DNA of 51,605 nucleotides from an uncultured Porphyromonadaceae bacterium (GTDB lineage Bacteria; Bacteroidota; Bacteroidia; Bacteroidales; Muribaculaceae). This document shows, in pieces, positions 16,690 through 25,216 of this stretch. A program made the position numbers and the translations under genes. The notes beneath the pieces are model-generated. The model worked only from the letters and a program-made list of their open reading frames with translations. It had not been told where the DNA came from and did not search any database. The stretch's first letter is position 1, and each line of letters starts with the position of its first letter. The stretch covers positions 1 through 51,605 of the forward strand of contig CABTZK010000012.1 in assembly GCA_902489275.1 (NCBI GenBank), given 5' to 3'.

Positions 16690-16750
16690 CAAATTTACAC
16701 AAAAATCTTGGGATTTAAGCCAAATTATTCGAGATTTTTGTGTAAGTTTG
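16690..16750. promoter_or_regulatory. divergent dgt / prolyl oligopeptidase promoter with 14-bp inverted repeat
   Basis: Minus-strand TAAATTTG (complement of 16690-16697) and plus-strand TAAGTTTG (16743-16750) are -7 boxes facing outward. TTACACAAAAATCT (16695-16708) and AGATTTTTGTGTAA (16732-16745) are perfect inverted repeats that overlap both boxes. The plus box ends 4 bp before the ATG. No consensus -33 TTTG was found for the plus promoter. Confidence 0.65.
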
Positions 16751-16754
16751 CAAG

Positions 16755-18872
16755 ATGAACAACAATTTAATAGCATGGGCAGCCGTCCTCGCGACAGCGA
16801 CAACAGCGATGGCTCAAGAGTTGAAGTACCCCGAGGCTCCACGCGACAACACGGTGGACACCTACTTTGGCGTGCAAGTGAAGGATCCCTATCGGCCACT
16901 GGAGGATGACAACTCGGCCGCCACGACCGCCTGGGTCGAGGCTCAGAACCAGCTCACGCAGGGTTACCTGCAGCGCATTCCCTTTCGAGGCAAGATGCTC
17001 AAGCGCCTTAAGCAAGTGGCCAACTATGGCAAAGTGTCGGCCCCGTCGTTCAACAAGAAGACGGGCAAGTGGTATTTCTCGAAAAATGACGGCTTGCAGA
17101 ACCAAAGCGTCATCTACGAGATGGATGAGCTCGGCGACGAGCAGAACGCCCGGGTGTTTCTTGATCCCAACCGCTTGTCGAGCGATGGTACCGTGGCCTT
17201 GCAGGGCATTTACATCTCCAACGACGGCAAGTATTGCGCCTATGCCATTTCACGGAGCGGCAGCGACTGGCAAGAGTTCTATGTGATGGATGCCAAGACG
17301 CGCCAATTGCTCGATGACCACATCGTGTGGGCCAAGTTCTCGGGTGCCGCCTGGTACAAGGATGGATTCTTCTACAGCGCCTACGACCGGCCTGACGAGA
17401 ATCACGCGTTTTCGAGCAAGAACTCGACTCACAAAATCTACTACCACAAGATGGGCACTCCCCAATCGCAGGATCGCCTGTTCTATCATAATCCGTCAAA
17501 ACCCATGGAGTTCTTCTCGACGAGCGTCAACGATGAAGAGACACTCCAGTTCCTCTATGAGTCGGGTGCGGGTGCGGGCGCTAATGTCTATGTGCGCTCG
17601 CTCAAAGAGCCCGATGCGCAGTTTGTGCAGCTCACCAGCAACATGGACAACCAGTACAATCCCATTGAGGTGGTAGACGACAAGATTTATTGGCTGACCA
17701 ACGATGGCGCGCCCAAGTTTAAACTGATGGTGACGGATATGAGCCACCCTGGCATGGAGGAGTGGAAAACGGTGATTCCCGAGAGCGACAACATGATGGA
17801 GAGCGCGCAACTTATCGGCGGCAAACTCTATGTCACCTACATGGTCGATGCGTGCGACCAGGTGAAAGTCTACAGCCTCGATGGGCAGTATCTGCAAGAC
17901 GTGTCTCTGCCTGGGCCAGGATCCGTTGGCGTGTATGGCCAGAAGGACCGCAGCGAGGTGTTCTACAGTTTCACCTCGTTCACGCAGCCCAACGTGATAT
18001 ATCGCTACGATGCTGCTACCGGAACGGCAACCCCTTACGCCAAGCCAGCCGTCAAGGTCGATTTGAGCAAGTTTGAAACCAAGCAGGTGTTTTATCAGAG
18101 CAAGGATGGCACACGCGTGCCCATGTTCATCACCTACAAGAAAGGACTGAAACTCAACGGAAAAAACCCGACTTACCTTTACTCCTATGGAGGATTCAAC
18201 ATCCCCATGACCCCATTCTTCAGCACCAACTTGCTCGTGTTTATGGAGAAAGGCGGCATTTATGCGCAGCCCAGCATCCGTGGTGGCAGCGAGTATGGCG
18301 AGCAGTGGCACTTGGCAGGCACCAAGATGCAGAAGCAAAACGTGTTTGACGATTTCATCGCCGCAGCCGAGTACTTGATTCGCGAGGGCTATACCAGCAG
18401 CGACTATCTGGCTATCGTGGGTGGCAGCAACGGTGGCTTGCTCGTTGGCGCTTGCGAGACGCAGCGTCCCGATCTCTTCAAGGTGTGTGTGCCGCAAGTG
18501 GGTGTGATGGATATGCTCCGCTACCACAAGTTCACCATTGGCTGGAACTGGGCCTCCGACTACGGGACGAGCGAAGACTCCAAAGAGATGTTTGAGTACT
18601 TGCGAGCCTATTCCCCCCTGCACAATATTAAGAAGGGCGTGAGCTATCCCGCGACACTCATCACCACGGCTGACCACGACGACCGCGTGGTGCCAGCCCA
18701 CAGTTTCAAGTTTGCGGCAACGATGCAGCAGGCCCAAGCAGGCAGCGCGCCTGTGCTCATCCGCATCGACACCAAGGCCGGCCACGGTGGCGGAAAGCCT
18801 TTGAGCAAGCGTTTAGAGGAAACGGCCGACATCTACAGCTTCATCCTCTACAACATGGGCTTGAAGGATTAG
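16755..18872 (+). CDS. secreted prolyl oligopeptidase, family S9A
   Basis: Post-proline serine endopeptidase. The 705-residue protein has a signal peptide (ending ATTAMAQ, about residue 21), an N-terminal beta-propeller (DPYRPLED near 41) and a C-terminal alpha/beta hydrolase domain. The triad is visible: Ser in GGSNGGLLV (near 558), Asp in ADHDDRVVP (near 640) and His in KAGHGGGKP (near 677). The signal peptide implies a periplasmic or surface location and peptide scavenging. The -7 box lies 4 bp before the ATG, so the mRNA is probably leaderless. Length is normal for the family. Confidence 0.94.
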   Translation: MNNNLIAWAAVLATATTAMAQELKYPEAPRDNTVDTYFGVQVKDPYRPLEDDNSAATTAWVEAQNQLTQGYLQRIPFRGKMLKRLKQVANYGKVSAPSFNKKTGKWYFSKNDGLQNQSVIYEMDELGDEQNARVFLDPNRLSSDGTVALQGIYISNDGKYCAYAISRSGSDWQEFYVMDAKTRQLLDDHIVWAKFSGAAWYKDGFFYSAYDRPDENHAFSSKNSTHKIYYHKMGTPQSQDRLFYHNPSKPMEFFSTSVNDEETLQFLYESGAGAGANVYVRSLKEPDAQFVQLTSNMDNQYNPIEVVDDKIYWLTNDGAPKFKLMVTDMSHPGMEEWKTVIPESDNMMESAQLIGGKLYVTYMVDACDQVKVYSLDGQYLQDVSLPGPGSVGVYGQKDRSEVFYSFTSFTQPNVIYRYDAATGTATPYAKPAVKVDLSKFETKQVFYQSKDGTRVPMFITYKKGLKLNGKNPTYLYSYGGFNIPMTPFFSTNLLVFMEKGGIYAQPSIRGGSEYGEQWHLAGTKMQKQNVFDDFIAAAEYLIREGYTSSDYLAIVGGSNGGLLVGACETQRPDLFKVCVPQVGVMDMLRYHKFTIGWNWASDYGTSEDSKEMFEYLRAYSPLHNIKKGVSYPATLITTADHDDRVVPAHSFKFAATMQQAQAGSAPVLIRIDTKAGHGGGKPLSKRLEETADIYSFILYNMGLKD

Positions 18873-18907
18873 TGTATCCTGCTTTTTTAGAAATATGGGC
18901 AGAATGG

Positions 18908-19654
18908 TCAAGGGAAAAAATTAGCGTCAGGCGCATCGGGCTTACCGGCCACCCTGTCAAGATACTTTTGGAAGAAGAACGACACAATGTCGTCCTTTTT
19001 CCTTTTTTTCATGCCCATGTAGCGGGTGTACAAGTCGTGATATGGCATTAACCGTTTTTCCAAGGTGTTGTGATTGAGCTGGTTGACCTCAAGATTGTCG
19101 AAGTCGATGAGGTAGATGACAGGATGGCCGTTGGGAAGGTCAACCTGCAAGAGCACGTCCTCGCCATCGGGGGCTGTGATTTGCTGGAGTTCCGATGCGT
19201 AGGGGTAGCCATCCCAGTATCGGACAAAGGCCATCTTGCTTGAGAAGTACACTGGAATGAAATTGTTGAAGCCCGTGTAGTCGCACTTGAAGTTGTTGAG
19301 CAGGTATTGGGAATTGAGCAGCCAAGTGCTGTCGCCTAAGCTGATGGCGAGCGTGTACTTTTCTATGGCTACTTGCAGGTCGCCATTCCCGGTGTAGAAG
19401 ATATACTCGCAAGGGTTATTCTCAAAGGCGATAGGGCCTTGTAGCACGAGGAAAGGCTTGCGATCAAGCATGCTTTCCCAACTGTTGTACAAGCATAGCG
19501 TGTCGGTGGGAATGAGGCTGTCGCCCGTGGCGGGCGAGCCAAGGGTGAGTGTCACTGGCAACGAGTCGGAGGCGGCGCCTGGTTGGGCCAGCACGCCGAG
19601 AGGCCAGACGAGGGATAGGATAGTTAGGGTTGCGTAGAGGTAGTTTTTCATCAT
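18908..19654 (-). CDS. secreted protein of unknown function
   Basis: The product from the ATG at 19654 is 248 residues with a clear signal peptide (MMKNYLYATLTILSLVWPLGVLAQ). The mature part is rich in aromatic residues and short beta-like stretches, and the C-terminus is basic (MKKRKKDD) before FFFQKYLDR. The upstream TTG start in frame is less likely. I do not recognise a family. It is the last gene of the minus-strand run after maf (27-bp gap) and faces the peptidase gene. Confidence 0.75.
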   Translation of the reverse strand: MMKNYLYATLTILSLVWPLGVLAQPGAASDSLPVTLTLGSPATGDSLIPTDTLCLYNSWESMLDRKPFLVLQGPIAFENNPCEYIFYTGNGDLQVAIEKYTLAISLGDSTWLLNSQYLLNNFKCDYTGFNNFIPVYFSSKMAFVRYWDGYPYASELQQITAPDGEDVLLQVDLPNGHPVIYLIDFDNLEVNQLNHNTLEKRLMPYHDLYTRYMGMKKRKKDDIVSFFFQKYLDRVAGKPDAPDANFFP

Positions 19655-19681
19655 GATGGGCAAGTGATTTGTAGAAACGGT

Positions 19682-20257
19682 CTATAACGTTTTGAGCAGC
19701 GTGTAGAGCCTTTGCACGGGTAGGCCCATCACGTTGTAGAATGAGCCTTTGATGCCCTTGATGCCCATGTAGCCAATCCACTCCTGGATGCCATAGCCGC
19801 CCGCTTTGTCCATGGGGTGGCAAAGGTTGATGTAGTGCTCGATTTCCTCGTCGCTCAATTCGGCAAATTCCACCTCCGACTTGCAGCTGAAGGTGCTGAC
19901 CTTATCTGCTGTGGTCACGGTCACGCCCGTCACCACGCTGTGGGTTTTCCCTGAAAGCTTGTGCAGCATGTGGTGCGCTTCGGCTTCGTCGTGTGGCTTC
20001 CCGAGGATTTCATTGTTCAAAATCACGATGGTGTCAGCGGTGATGAGCAGTTTGTTGCCCGTGACGTTGTAGGCTTTTGCTTTCAGGCGCGCGAGGTATT
20101 CTGGAACTTGTTCTGCCGGCAGGCTGGCAGGGTAGGTCTCGTCGATGCCCTGAATGAGTTCAACACGGAAGTCAATGCCCAGCCCGCTGAGCAACTCACG
20201 GCGGCGAGGCGAGTTGCTTGCCAGCACGATGTCATATTTCTTGAGGTGTTCTAACAT
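19682..20257 (-). CDS. maf: Maf-type nucleotide pyrophosphatase
   Basis: House-cleaning nucleoside-triphosphate pyrophosphatase (dTTP/UTP type expected). The 191-residue protein has the Maf signature LASNSPRRRELL at residue 12, ADTIVILNNEILGKP near 74, SGKTHSVVTGVTV near 98 and KAGGYGIQEW near 151. It lies between kdsC (59-bp gap) and the secreted unknown. Whether it accepts dTTP/UTP or modified nucleotides cannot be decided with certainty. Confidence 0.93.
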   Translation of the reverse strand: MLEHLKKYDIVLASNSPRRRELLSGLGIDFRVELIQGIDETYPASLPAEQVPEYLARLKAKAYNVTGNKLLITADTIVILNNEILGKPHDEAEAHHMLHKLSGKTHSVVTGVTVTTADKVSTFSCKSEVEFAELSDEEIEHYINLCHPMDKAGGYGIQEWIGYMGIKGIKGSFYNVMGLPVQRLYTLLKTL

Positions 20258-20316
20258 AATGATGAGTGTCTTTTTCGGTTAGATGATGGCGTTGGCGCCG
20301 CGCCTGTTGCCCGTCT

Positions 20317-20841
20317 TTACCAGCCAAAGGCGTGCAAGTCGTCCATCCACAGGCCTTGCGCCTTCATCACTTGCTCAAGCAAGTCGCGGGCCACGCCGTA
20401 CCCGCCATTTCGGGGAGAAATGTAGCGAGCCACTGCTTTCACCTCGGGGGCGGCATCGGCTGGAGCAACCGCCAGCCCTGCCGCCTGCATGACCTGAATG
20501 TCGGGGATGTCATCGCCCACGAAGGCCACTTCACTCGCTTTCAGGCCGCATTGTGCCTGCCACTGGTCAAAGAGTGGCCGTTTCATGCTGGCGCCCATGT
20601 AGATGCTCTGCACGCCCAGGCCTTGGTAGCGCAACTCGACGGCGCGGTTCTTGGCTCCGCTGATAATCGCGATTTGCAGCCCGTGTTTCACGGCCAGTTG
20701 CAAGGCATATCCATCTTTGATATTGACCATGCGCAGCGGCTCGCCCTCGGGCGACATGGGAATGGTGGACGGCGAGAGCACACCGTCAATGTCAAAGGCG
20801 ATGCCTTTGATTAGCTTTAAGTCATAATTGATTGAGCTCAT
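20317..20841 (-). CDS. kdsC: 3-deoxy-D-manno-octulosonate 8-phosphate phosphatase (HAD family)
   Basis: HAD-superfamily phosphatase that releases Kdo from Kdo-8-phosphate for LPS inner-core synthesis. The 174-residue length is right for the small tetrameric KdsC type without a cap domain. Motif I is FDIDGVLS (Asp17, Asp19), motif II is IISGAKN, motif IV is GDDIPD, and the C-terminal GGYGVARDLLEQV tail is typical of KdsC. It is in a same-strand run with maf, which is common in Bacteroidales. Confidence 0.9.
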   Translation of the reverse strand: MSSINYDLKLIKGIAFDIDGVLSPSTIPMSPEGEPLRMVNIKDGYALQLAVKHGLQIAIISGAKNRAVELRYQGLGVQSIYMGASMKRPLFDQWQAQCGLKASEVAFVGDDIPDIQVMQAAGLAVAPADAAPEVKAVARYISPRNGGYGVARDLLEQVMKAQGLWMDDLHAFGW

Positions 20842-20866
20842 GTTCCTTTTTATTTGTAATCAGTGG

Positions 20867-20890
20867 CCACGGCCTTTCGACCGGCCGTGG
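20867..20890. other. stem-loop between kdsC and the DKNYY lipoprotein gene
   Basis: CCACGGCC (20867-20874) and GGCCGTGG (20883-20890) form a perfect 8-bp stem with an 8-base loop, 8 bp after the upstream gene's stop on the minus strand. No T-run follows. It may be a weak attenuator within the gene run. Confidence 0.5.
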
Positions 20891-20898
20891 AAGTAACC

Positions 20899-21321
20899 TT
20901 AACGCTCATACTGTTGCACGCCGCCCACGTAGGTCGACATGCCGTCTTGTGCCGTGTCGCCACCCACTACCTTGAATGTGCTCGCTTGGGCGGTGGCAAT
21001 CTCTCGGCCGCGGTAGTAGGCGCTGAACCGGTCTTTGGCATATCCGTTGCCTAACGACTGGAGCGTAGCAGGATATTCGGTCTCGAAAGGCTTTCCTGAG
21101 TAATAGCCTGTGGAGTCGTCGCGGGCATATCCGTCGCCAAGGGCGAGGAAGCTGGCGCTGTCTTTCACGGCCATGGGTTTGCCCTCGTAGCACACATGGA
21201 GGCTGTCCCGGGTGTAGGTGCCGATTGCGTGCGGTTGCTGAGCATGGCTTTTGTCTTCCACGTTTTGGCTGCACGACATTGCCCCGATGGCCATCAACGC
21301 CATCAACAGGACTTTTTTCAT
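20899..21321 (-). CDS. DKNYY-repeat lipoprotein
   Basis: The 140-residue product from the ATG at 21321 has a lipoprotein signal (MKKVLLMALMAIGAMSC, acylated Cys17). It then carries about four imperfect repeats of about 26 residues with a core like Y-RD---YY-GKP: YTRDSLHVCYEGKP, YARDDSTGYYSGKP, YAKDRFSAYYRGRE and a last partial TAQDGMSTYVGG. This matches the DKNYY family of envelope proteins, whose function is unknown. The reading frame extends 30 bases further 5', but the signal peptide fixes the start. Confidence 0.8.
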   Translation of the reverse strand: MKKVLLMALMAIGAMSCSQNVEDKSHAQQPHAIGTYTRDSLHVCYEGKPMAVKDSASFLALGDGYARDDSTGYYSGKPFETEYPATLQSLGNGYAKDRFSAYYRGREIATAQASTFKVVGGDTAQDGMSTYVGGVQQYER

Positions 21322-21361
21322 TCTTATTATCGTCATGGGCTTCATCATCAAAAAAAGCCTA

Positions 21362-21733
21362 TTATTGCCTTTCTAAAAAACGCTTGCGGTCAACAATAAA
21401 TCGCAGGTGTTTTCCCTCGCCAATCAGCGTTTCGCCCTCGCGTGCCTCAAGGTCGAAGTAGAGTTTCCGGCCATCGACTCTCGTGAGTGTGGCTGTTGCG
21501 GTCACAGTTGTGCCTATTCTCGATGGGCGCAGGTGCGATGTCTCGATGTGGCCGCCCACGGTCGTGCTGCCTTCTGGCAGCGAATGGCTCACGGCTATCA
21601 TGGCAGCGTTCTCCATGAGTGCCATCATGCTGGGCGTGGCGAGCACGGGCAGGTCGCCCGACCCCATCGCCTGTGCGGTCTCCGCTTCGGTCACTTCAAG
21701 CGTGCTATTGTGTTTCAGTCCAATTTTTATCAT
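21362..21733 (-). CDS. hot-dog thioesterase, FlK-like
   Basis: The 123-residue single hot-dog-fold protein resembles fluoroacetyl-CoA thioesterase-type enzymes: ATPSMMALMENAAM (residues 32-45) holds the Thr and Glu positions, and TVGGHIETSHLRPS (about 58-71) the His position of the family. It probably hydrolyses an acyl-CoA; the substrate is unknown. Its start overlaps the stop of the AlkD-like gene by 4 bp (ATGA), so the two are coupled. Confidence 0.85.
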   Translation of the reverse strand: MIKIGLKHNSTLEVTEAETAQAMGSGDLPVLATPSMMALMENAAMIAVSHSLPEGSTTVGGHIETSHLRPSRIGTTVTATATLTRVDGRKLYFDLEAREGETLIGEGKHLRFIVDRKRFLERQ

Positions 21734-22269
21734 TGTTCTTCAAGTATGCTGTTTAACAAGGGTTTGAGGTTGGCAGGCGCTGTTTCTAACTCGCATTCCA
21801 CAATAGGGCGCAGGTTTGCGTTGCGGTCGCAATTGCCGATGAGCAGGATGTTGAGCAGCAGGCGAAATGCCGTGTAGCGCACCTGGGGCTTTGAGTAGCT
21901 CAAGAGCTCGCTCACCATCGCTTGGGCATAGCTTGCCTGTCGCAGCAGGCGGTGGCACAGGATGTCGGCAATCTCGTCGTTTTCCACGTCGAGTGCCCAC
22001 GCCATGGCGGTGCCCATTGTCATGGTGCCGGTGGGGTAGAGCATGGGGGCAATCATGCGGCACTCGCGGTGGTTGCGCTCGTTCCAGAAAGCCTGGGCCA
22101 GCGCCGCATCAGGCTCAAGGCCACGAGCGATGGTTGCGACATCGGTGAGTTGGCAGCCCATGATCACAGGGTGCGGGTCTCCGCCGCGGCGCAAGGCATC
22201 GGCCACGGTGCCGTTGCGGTAGGCAAAGAACGCTTTGCGAGCTTGGCTTAAAATGTCTTCGATATTCAT
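21730..22269 (-). CDS. AlkD-like DNA alkylation repair protein (short HEAT-repeat form)
   Basis: The 179-residue helical protein resembles the AlkD/AlkC family of HEAT-like DNA glycosylases: MGCQLTDVATIARGL near residue 37, then AFWNERNHRECRMIAPML near 59 in place of the family's W-----E-R-LA segment. Family members remove 3- or 7-alkylpurines. At 179 residues it is shorter than the typical 210-240, so a full activity is not assured. It follows a uracil-DNA glycosylase family gene by 43 bp and has its own -7 box 8 bp before the ATG. Confidence 0.72.
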   Translation of the reverse strand: MNIEDILSQARKAFFAYRNGTVADALRRGGDPHPVIMGCQLTDVATIARGLEPDAALAQAFWNERNHRECRMIAPMLYPTGTMTMGTAMAWALDVENDEIADILCHRLLRQASYAQAMVSELLSYSKPQVRYTAFRLLLNILLIGNCDRNANLRPIVECELETAPANLKPLLNSILEEQ

Positions 22270-22277
22270 TGCAACCG

Positions 22278-22285
22278 CAAAATTA
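22278..22285 (-). promoter_or_regulatory. -7 box of the AlkD-like gene
   Basis: Minus-strand TAATTTTG (TAnnTTTG) ends 8 bp before the ATG, so any leader would be only a few bases. No good -33 TTTG was seen. Confidence 0.5.
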
Positions 22286-22312
22286 CTGAAAATTTATCAA
22301 AAATGCTAATCT

Positions 22313-22927
22313 TTACGCATTGCGTTTATCGCTCTTGAGGGGTTCTTGCAGAGTAGATTGGAACATGGCGGCGTAGGCTGTGGCTTTCTTGTCGAGAGCG
22401 AGGGGGTAGGCGCGGCTTGACGAGGGCATGCGCCACAGGGTAAACTCGTGAGCGCCGCAGATGCAAGGCGTTGGAATGCCAATTCGAGGCACCTCGACGC
22501 CACCTTGGGCCGCGATGACGCTTGTGGCTTTCTCTCCCGTCGTGACAATGGCGCTGATGGTGGGATGCTCGTTGAGCAGGCGCTCAAGGTCGATGGCCTC
22601 AACAATGTCGAGAAATCTGTCGCTCGCATTGTCCTTCAGCCTACGCACGGCCATGGCTGTGTCCCACAAGCCGATGCGCTTTTCTTTCAGGAAAGCCTTG
22701 ATGTCGTTTAGTCGAAAGCGTTGACCCGCTGCATCCCAGAAGTGGTTTTTGTCGTTGTAGAAGATGATGCCCATGATGCGCCACATGTCGTTTATCTTGT
22801 TGGGATAGAAAAAGTCCATCGACCAACGCTGAGGTTTGGGCGGGAATGTGCCTAACATCATCACCTTGCAGTCTTTGGGCAGAAACGGTGGCCACGGGTG
22901 TCGCTCAATATCAATGGTCTTGCTCAT
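22313..22927 (-). CDS. uracil-DNA glycosylase family protein
   Basis: The 204-residue protein has UDG-superfamily features: the water-activating region MMLGTFPPKPQRW near residue 23, NDMWRIMG near 46, GLWDTAMAVRR near 86, and the DNA-intercalation-type loop LWRMPSSSRAY near 164. This fits the Bacteroidetes group of UDG-like enzymes that excise uracil or related bases. It is 18 bp after the SGNH hydrolase gene and precedes the AlkD-like gene, so two base-excision-type genes are adjacent. Confidence 0.85.
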   Translation of the reverse strand: MSKTIDIERHPWPPFLPKDCKVMMLGTFPPKPQRWSMDFFYPNKINDMWRIMGIIFYNDKNHFWDAAGQRFRLNDIKAFLKEKRIGLWDTAMAVRRLKDNASDRFLDIVEAIDLERLLNEHPTISAIVTTGEKATSVIAAQGGVEVPRIGIPTPCICGAHEFTLWRMPSSSRAYPLALDKKATAYAAMFQSTLQEPLKSDKRNA

Positions 22928-22945
22928 TTCGTTGACGGGCGTGTG

Positions 22946-24136
22946 TCATTTCATCCTTTCGGGGTAAGGGCGGTTGGCTTTCTCTTGAAAAGGAACGGGC
23001 GTGTGGTCGAGAATGGCGCGCAAGTAGGGTTCAAGCTTTTGCGCGTACCAGTAGAAGCCCACGTCGGTGAGGTGAATGCCGTCCACCGTGCCCTCGTTAT
23101 CTGGGCCCCACAGGTTCTCGCAGTCGATATAATAGAGGTTGTGCGGATTTTCCGCTTTCAGTTTAAGGAATCCTGCATGGAAAGCGTAGTTCTTTTGCCA
23201 CAAGTATTTGCTGTAGTAGCTGCTATAGTTGGCATAGGAGTAAATCGGACCCTCGACCATGAAAATGGGCACGTCGGGATGGGCGCGACGCAGGATGTCA
23301 ACAAATCCCACCGTGAGCGTGTCGCACATGTCGCGGGTGCAGTTGGGAACTGGGTCAATGATGAAAGCGGTCACATCGGGGATTGTGGCTAAGGCGCGTG
23401 CCATGCAATAGTCCATTTTCCCCTCGCCGCTGATGCCGATGTTCACGCAATTGGCGTTCAGGGCCCGTTGAATGATGTTAGTCCCCGCCATGCCTGGACG
23501 GGTGGCGCAGCCGCCTTGCATAATGCTTGTGCCATAGAAAACGAACTTTTTGTCGCAACGTGGATTATCGACTTTCGGCCCTTCGAGCACCGCGCCTTTC
23601 TCCACGCCAATCTCCACCCAGTTAACACCATCGTAGAGGGGGAGATACATCATGAACTCGTGCGTTTCCCCATCCATCTTGTCGATGAGCACCTTGCTTT
23701 GAATCGAGTCTTTGAGCGGCGGCACGCGATGGGGATTGGAGAAGTCGCGCACGGGGCGGTTGCAGTTGAGAAACACCCACTTGCCGTCGTCTAAGATGTA
23801 GAGATCCACGCCCTTGATGCCCGTTGGAGCCATGTGAGCCATGTACATGTTTGTCGTCAAGTTGTAGCGCACGGCCACGCAGCGGCTGTTGGTACTGAAG
23901 CGAATGGCCTCGCCAGCCGTGCATTGCGCGCGCTCGTAGAGCGTGGTGCGCACACTGTCTTTGAGATAGGCGGGAATGCGCGAGTAGGGGGTCTCGCCAT
24001 TGTGAAACGCCTTGTTCACCATCTTGAATTGAAGCGCGTTGGTGAACTTGAGGGTGTCCATGCTGGTGAAGTCTTGTGCCCAGGCGCAAGCCATGCAAGT
24101 GACCAGGGAGAGGAGGAATAGCGCTGTTTTTTTCAT
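22946..24136 (-). CDS. secreted SGNH/GDSL-type hydrolase
   Basis: The 396-residue product from the ATG at 24136 has a signal peptide (MKKTALFLLSLVTCMACAWA), an N-terminal beta-sandwich domain (about 30-190) and an SGNH hydrolase domain. Catalytic Ser is in FYGTSIMQGG (near residue 201), NIGISGEGKMD holds the oxyanion Gly/Asn-type block, and DGIHLTD near the C-terminus holds the Asp-His pair. Such proteins are typically envelope esterases acting on polysaccharide acetyl groups; the substrate is inferred. It follows the Wza-like gene by 85 bp. Confidence 0.9.
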   Translation of the reverse strand: MKKTALFLLSLVTCMACAWAQDFTSMDTLKFTNALQFKMVNKAFHNGETPYSRIPAYLKDSVRTTLYERAQCTAGEAIRFSTNSRCVAVRYNLTTNMYMAHMAPTGIKGVDLYILDDGKWVFLNCNRPVRDFSNPHRVPPLKDSIQSKVLIDKMDGETHEFMMYLPLYDGVNWVEIGVEKGAVLEGPKVDNPRCDKKFVFYGTSIMQGGCATRPGMAGTNIIQRALNANCVNIGISGEGKMDYCMARALATIPDVTAFIIDPVPNCTRDMCDTLTVGFVDILRRAHPDVPIFMVEGPIYSYANYSSYYSKYLWQKNYAFHAGFLKLKAENPHNLYYIDCENLWGPDNEGTVDGIHLTDVGFYWYAQKLEPYLRAILDHTPVPFQEKANRPYPERMK

Positions 24137-24221
24137 TGCACAGAGTATTGTTGTTGTGAGAATGAGGAAATGGGACGAAGCCGTCACCATGCTTCAGCCC
24201 TTGACTATCATCGGTTATCCG

Positions 24222-25034
24222 TTATTTCGTGAGCGTGATAACAAATGTGGCAATAGAGATGAGGACACCCACCGAACTCATGCCAAGCGACAAGGCTGGA
24301 GGCACACTCCAGCTGCTGCGCTGCTTGGAGGCGTTGGGTTGAACATAGACCACGTCGTTTTGCTGCAAGTAGAAATCAGGCGACACCAGGAGATGCTTGT
24401 CGGTGAGGTCCACGAGCGACACCTTGCGGCTGCCGTCGGCATTGGTGTGCACAACCATGATGTTGTTGCGCTTGCCCTTGATGGTGAGGTCGCCGCTTTG
24501 GGCAATTGCCTCCAGGATGCTGATGCGCCCGTTGGCGGCTTTCACGATGCCTGGGTTGTTGACCTCGCCCATGGTGCAGACATGGAAATTCTGGAAGCGA
24601 ATCTCCACGTTAGGCTTCTCGGTGATGTACTTGGGGTAGATAAATGAGGCGATATAGTCTTGGGCAGCGCTTTGGGTCATGCCGCCCACTTTGAGCCTGC
24701 CCAGCAAGGGATAGTCGATGCCGCCATCGTTGCCCACGAGGTAAAAGTAGATGGAGTTTTCGCCATTGCCGCCGCTCGCGATGGGGCTGCTGCCCTGGGT
24801 TGGGATGTAGTCAATCTTGTTAAAGGGTCTCACAACCTCTGGATTGGAGGCCGACACGTTGATTTGCAGGATGTCGCCTGGCTGAATCACCGGGTCGTTG
24901 ATGCGCGCGGCAGCCTGAAGCACCTCTGGGGGAAGCTGCTCGGCATTTTGCAGGTACACAATGTCTTTTGGAGTCCCGCAGCTGCCCAAAATGATGCCCA
25001 AGATGGCCAGCGTGATGAAGTTCTTAATTTTCAT
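24222..25034 (-). CDS. polysaccharide export lipoprotein (Wza-like)
   Basis: The 270-residue product from the ATG at 25034 has a lipobox signal (AILGIILGSC), the polysaccharide biosynthesis/export domain (DPVIQPGDILQINVSASNPEV near residue 48), a following SLBB-type domain (HVCTMGEVNNPGIVKAANGRISILEAI near 150) and a C-terminal hydrophobic helix (SVGVLISIATFVITL). Wza-like proteins form the outer-membrane exit channel for capsule or exopolysaccharide. The tyrosine-kinase partner usually encoded next is absent here. Confidence 0.9.
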   Translation of the reverse strand: MKIKNFITLAILGIILGSCGTPKDIVYLQNAEQLPPEVLQAAARINDPVIQPGDILQINVSASNPEVVRPFNKIDYIPTQGSSPIASGGNGENSIYFYLVGNDGGIDYPLLGRLKVGGMTQSAAQDYIASFIYPKYITEKPNVEIRFQNFHVCTMGEVNNPGIVKAANGRISILEAIAQSGDLTIKGKRNNIMVVHTNADGSRKVSLVDLTDKHLLVSPDFYLQQNDVVYVQPNASKQRSSWSVPPALSLGMSSVGVLISIATFVITLTK

Positions 25035-25080
25035 AGCTATGTCTGTTCTAATTGGATAATCGCTCACAACAATGAGTTCG

Positions 25081-25088
25081 CAAAGTTA
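25081..25088 (-). promoter_or_regulatory. -7 box of the Wza-like gene
   Basis: Minus-strand TAACTTTG matches TAnnTTTG, 46 bp before the ATG at 25034. No clear -33 element. Confidence 0.5.
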
Positions 25089-25216
25089 ATCATTTTTAAG
25101 GTATATGGAGTAAAACCAACAGAAATTCTTCGGTTTTTTTCTCCGAAATTGACCGGTAATGGTTTTTCCAAGTTAAAAAAACGTGGGGAAGTCATGGACG
25201 ATACAAAAAGTTTCAG

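Noticed and set aside
25129..25147. TTCGG/CCGAA inverted repeat upstream of the Wza-like gene
   Set aside because: The arms are only 5 bp and not placed at a promoter box, so chance is likely.
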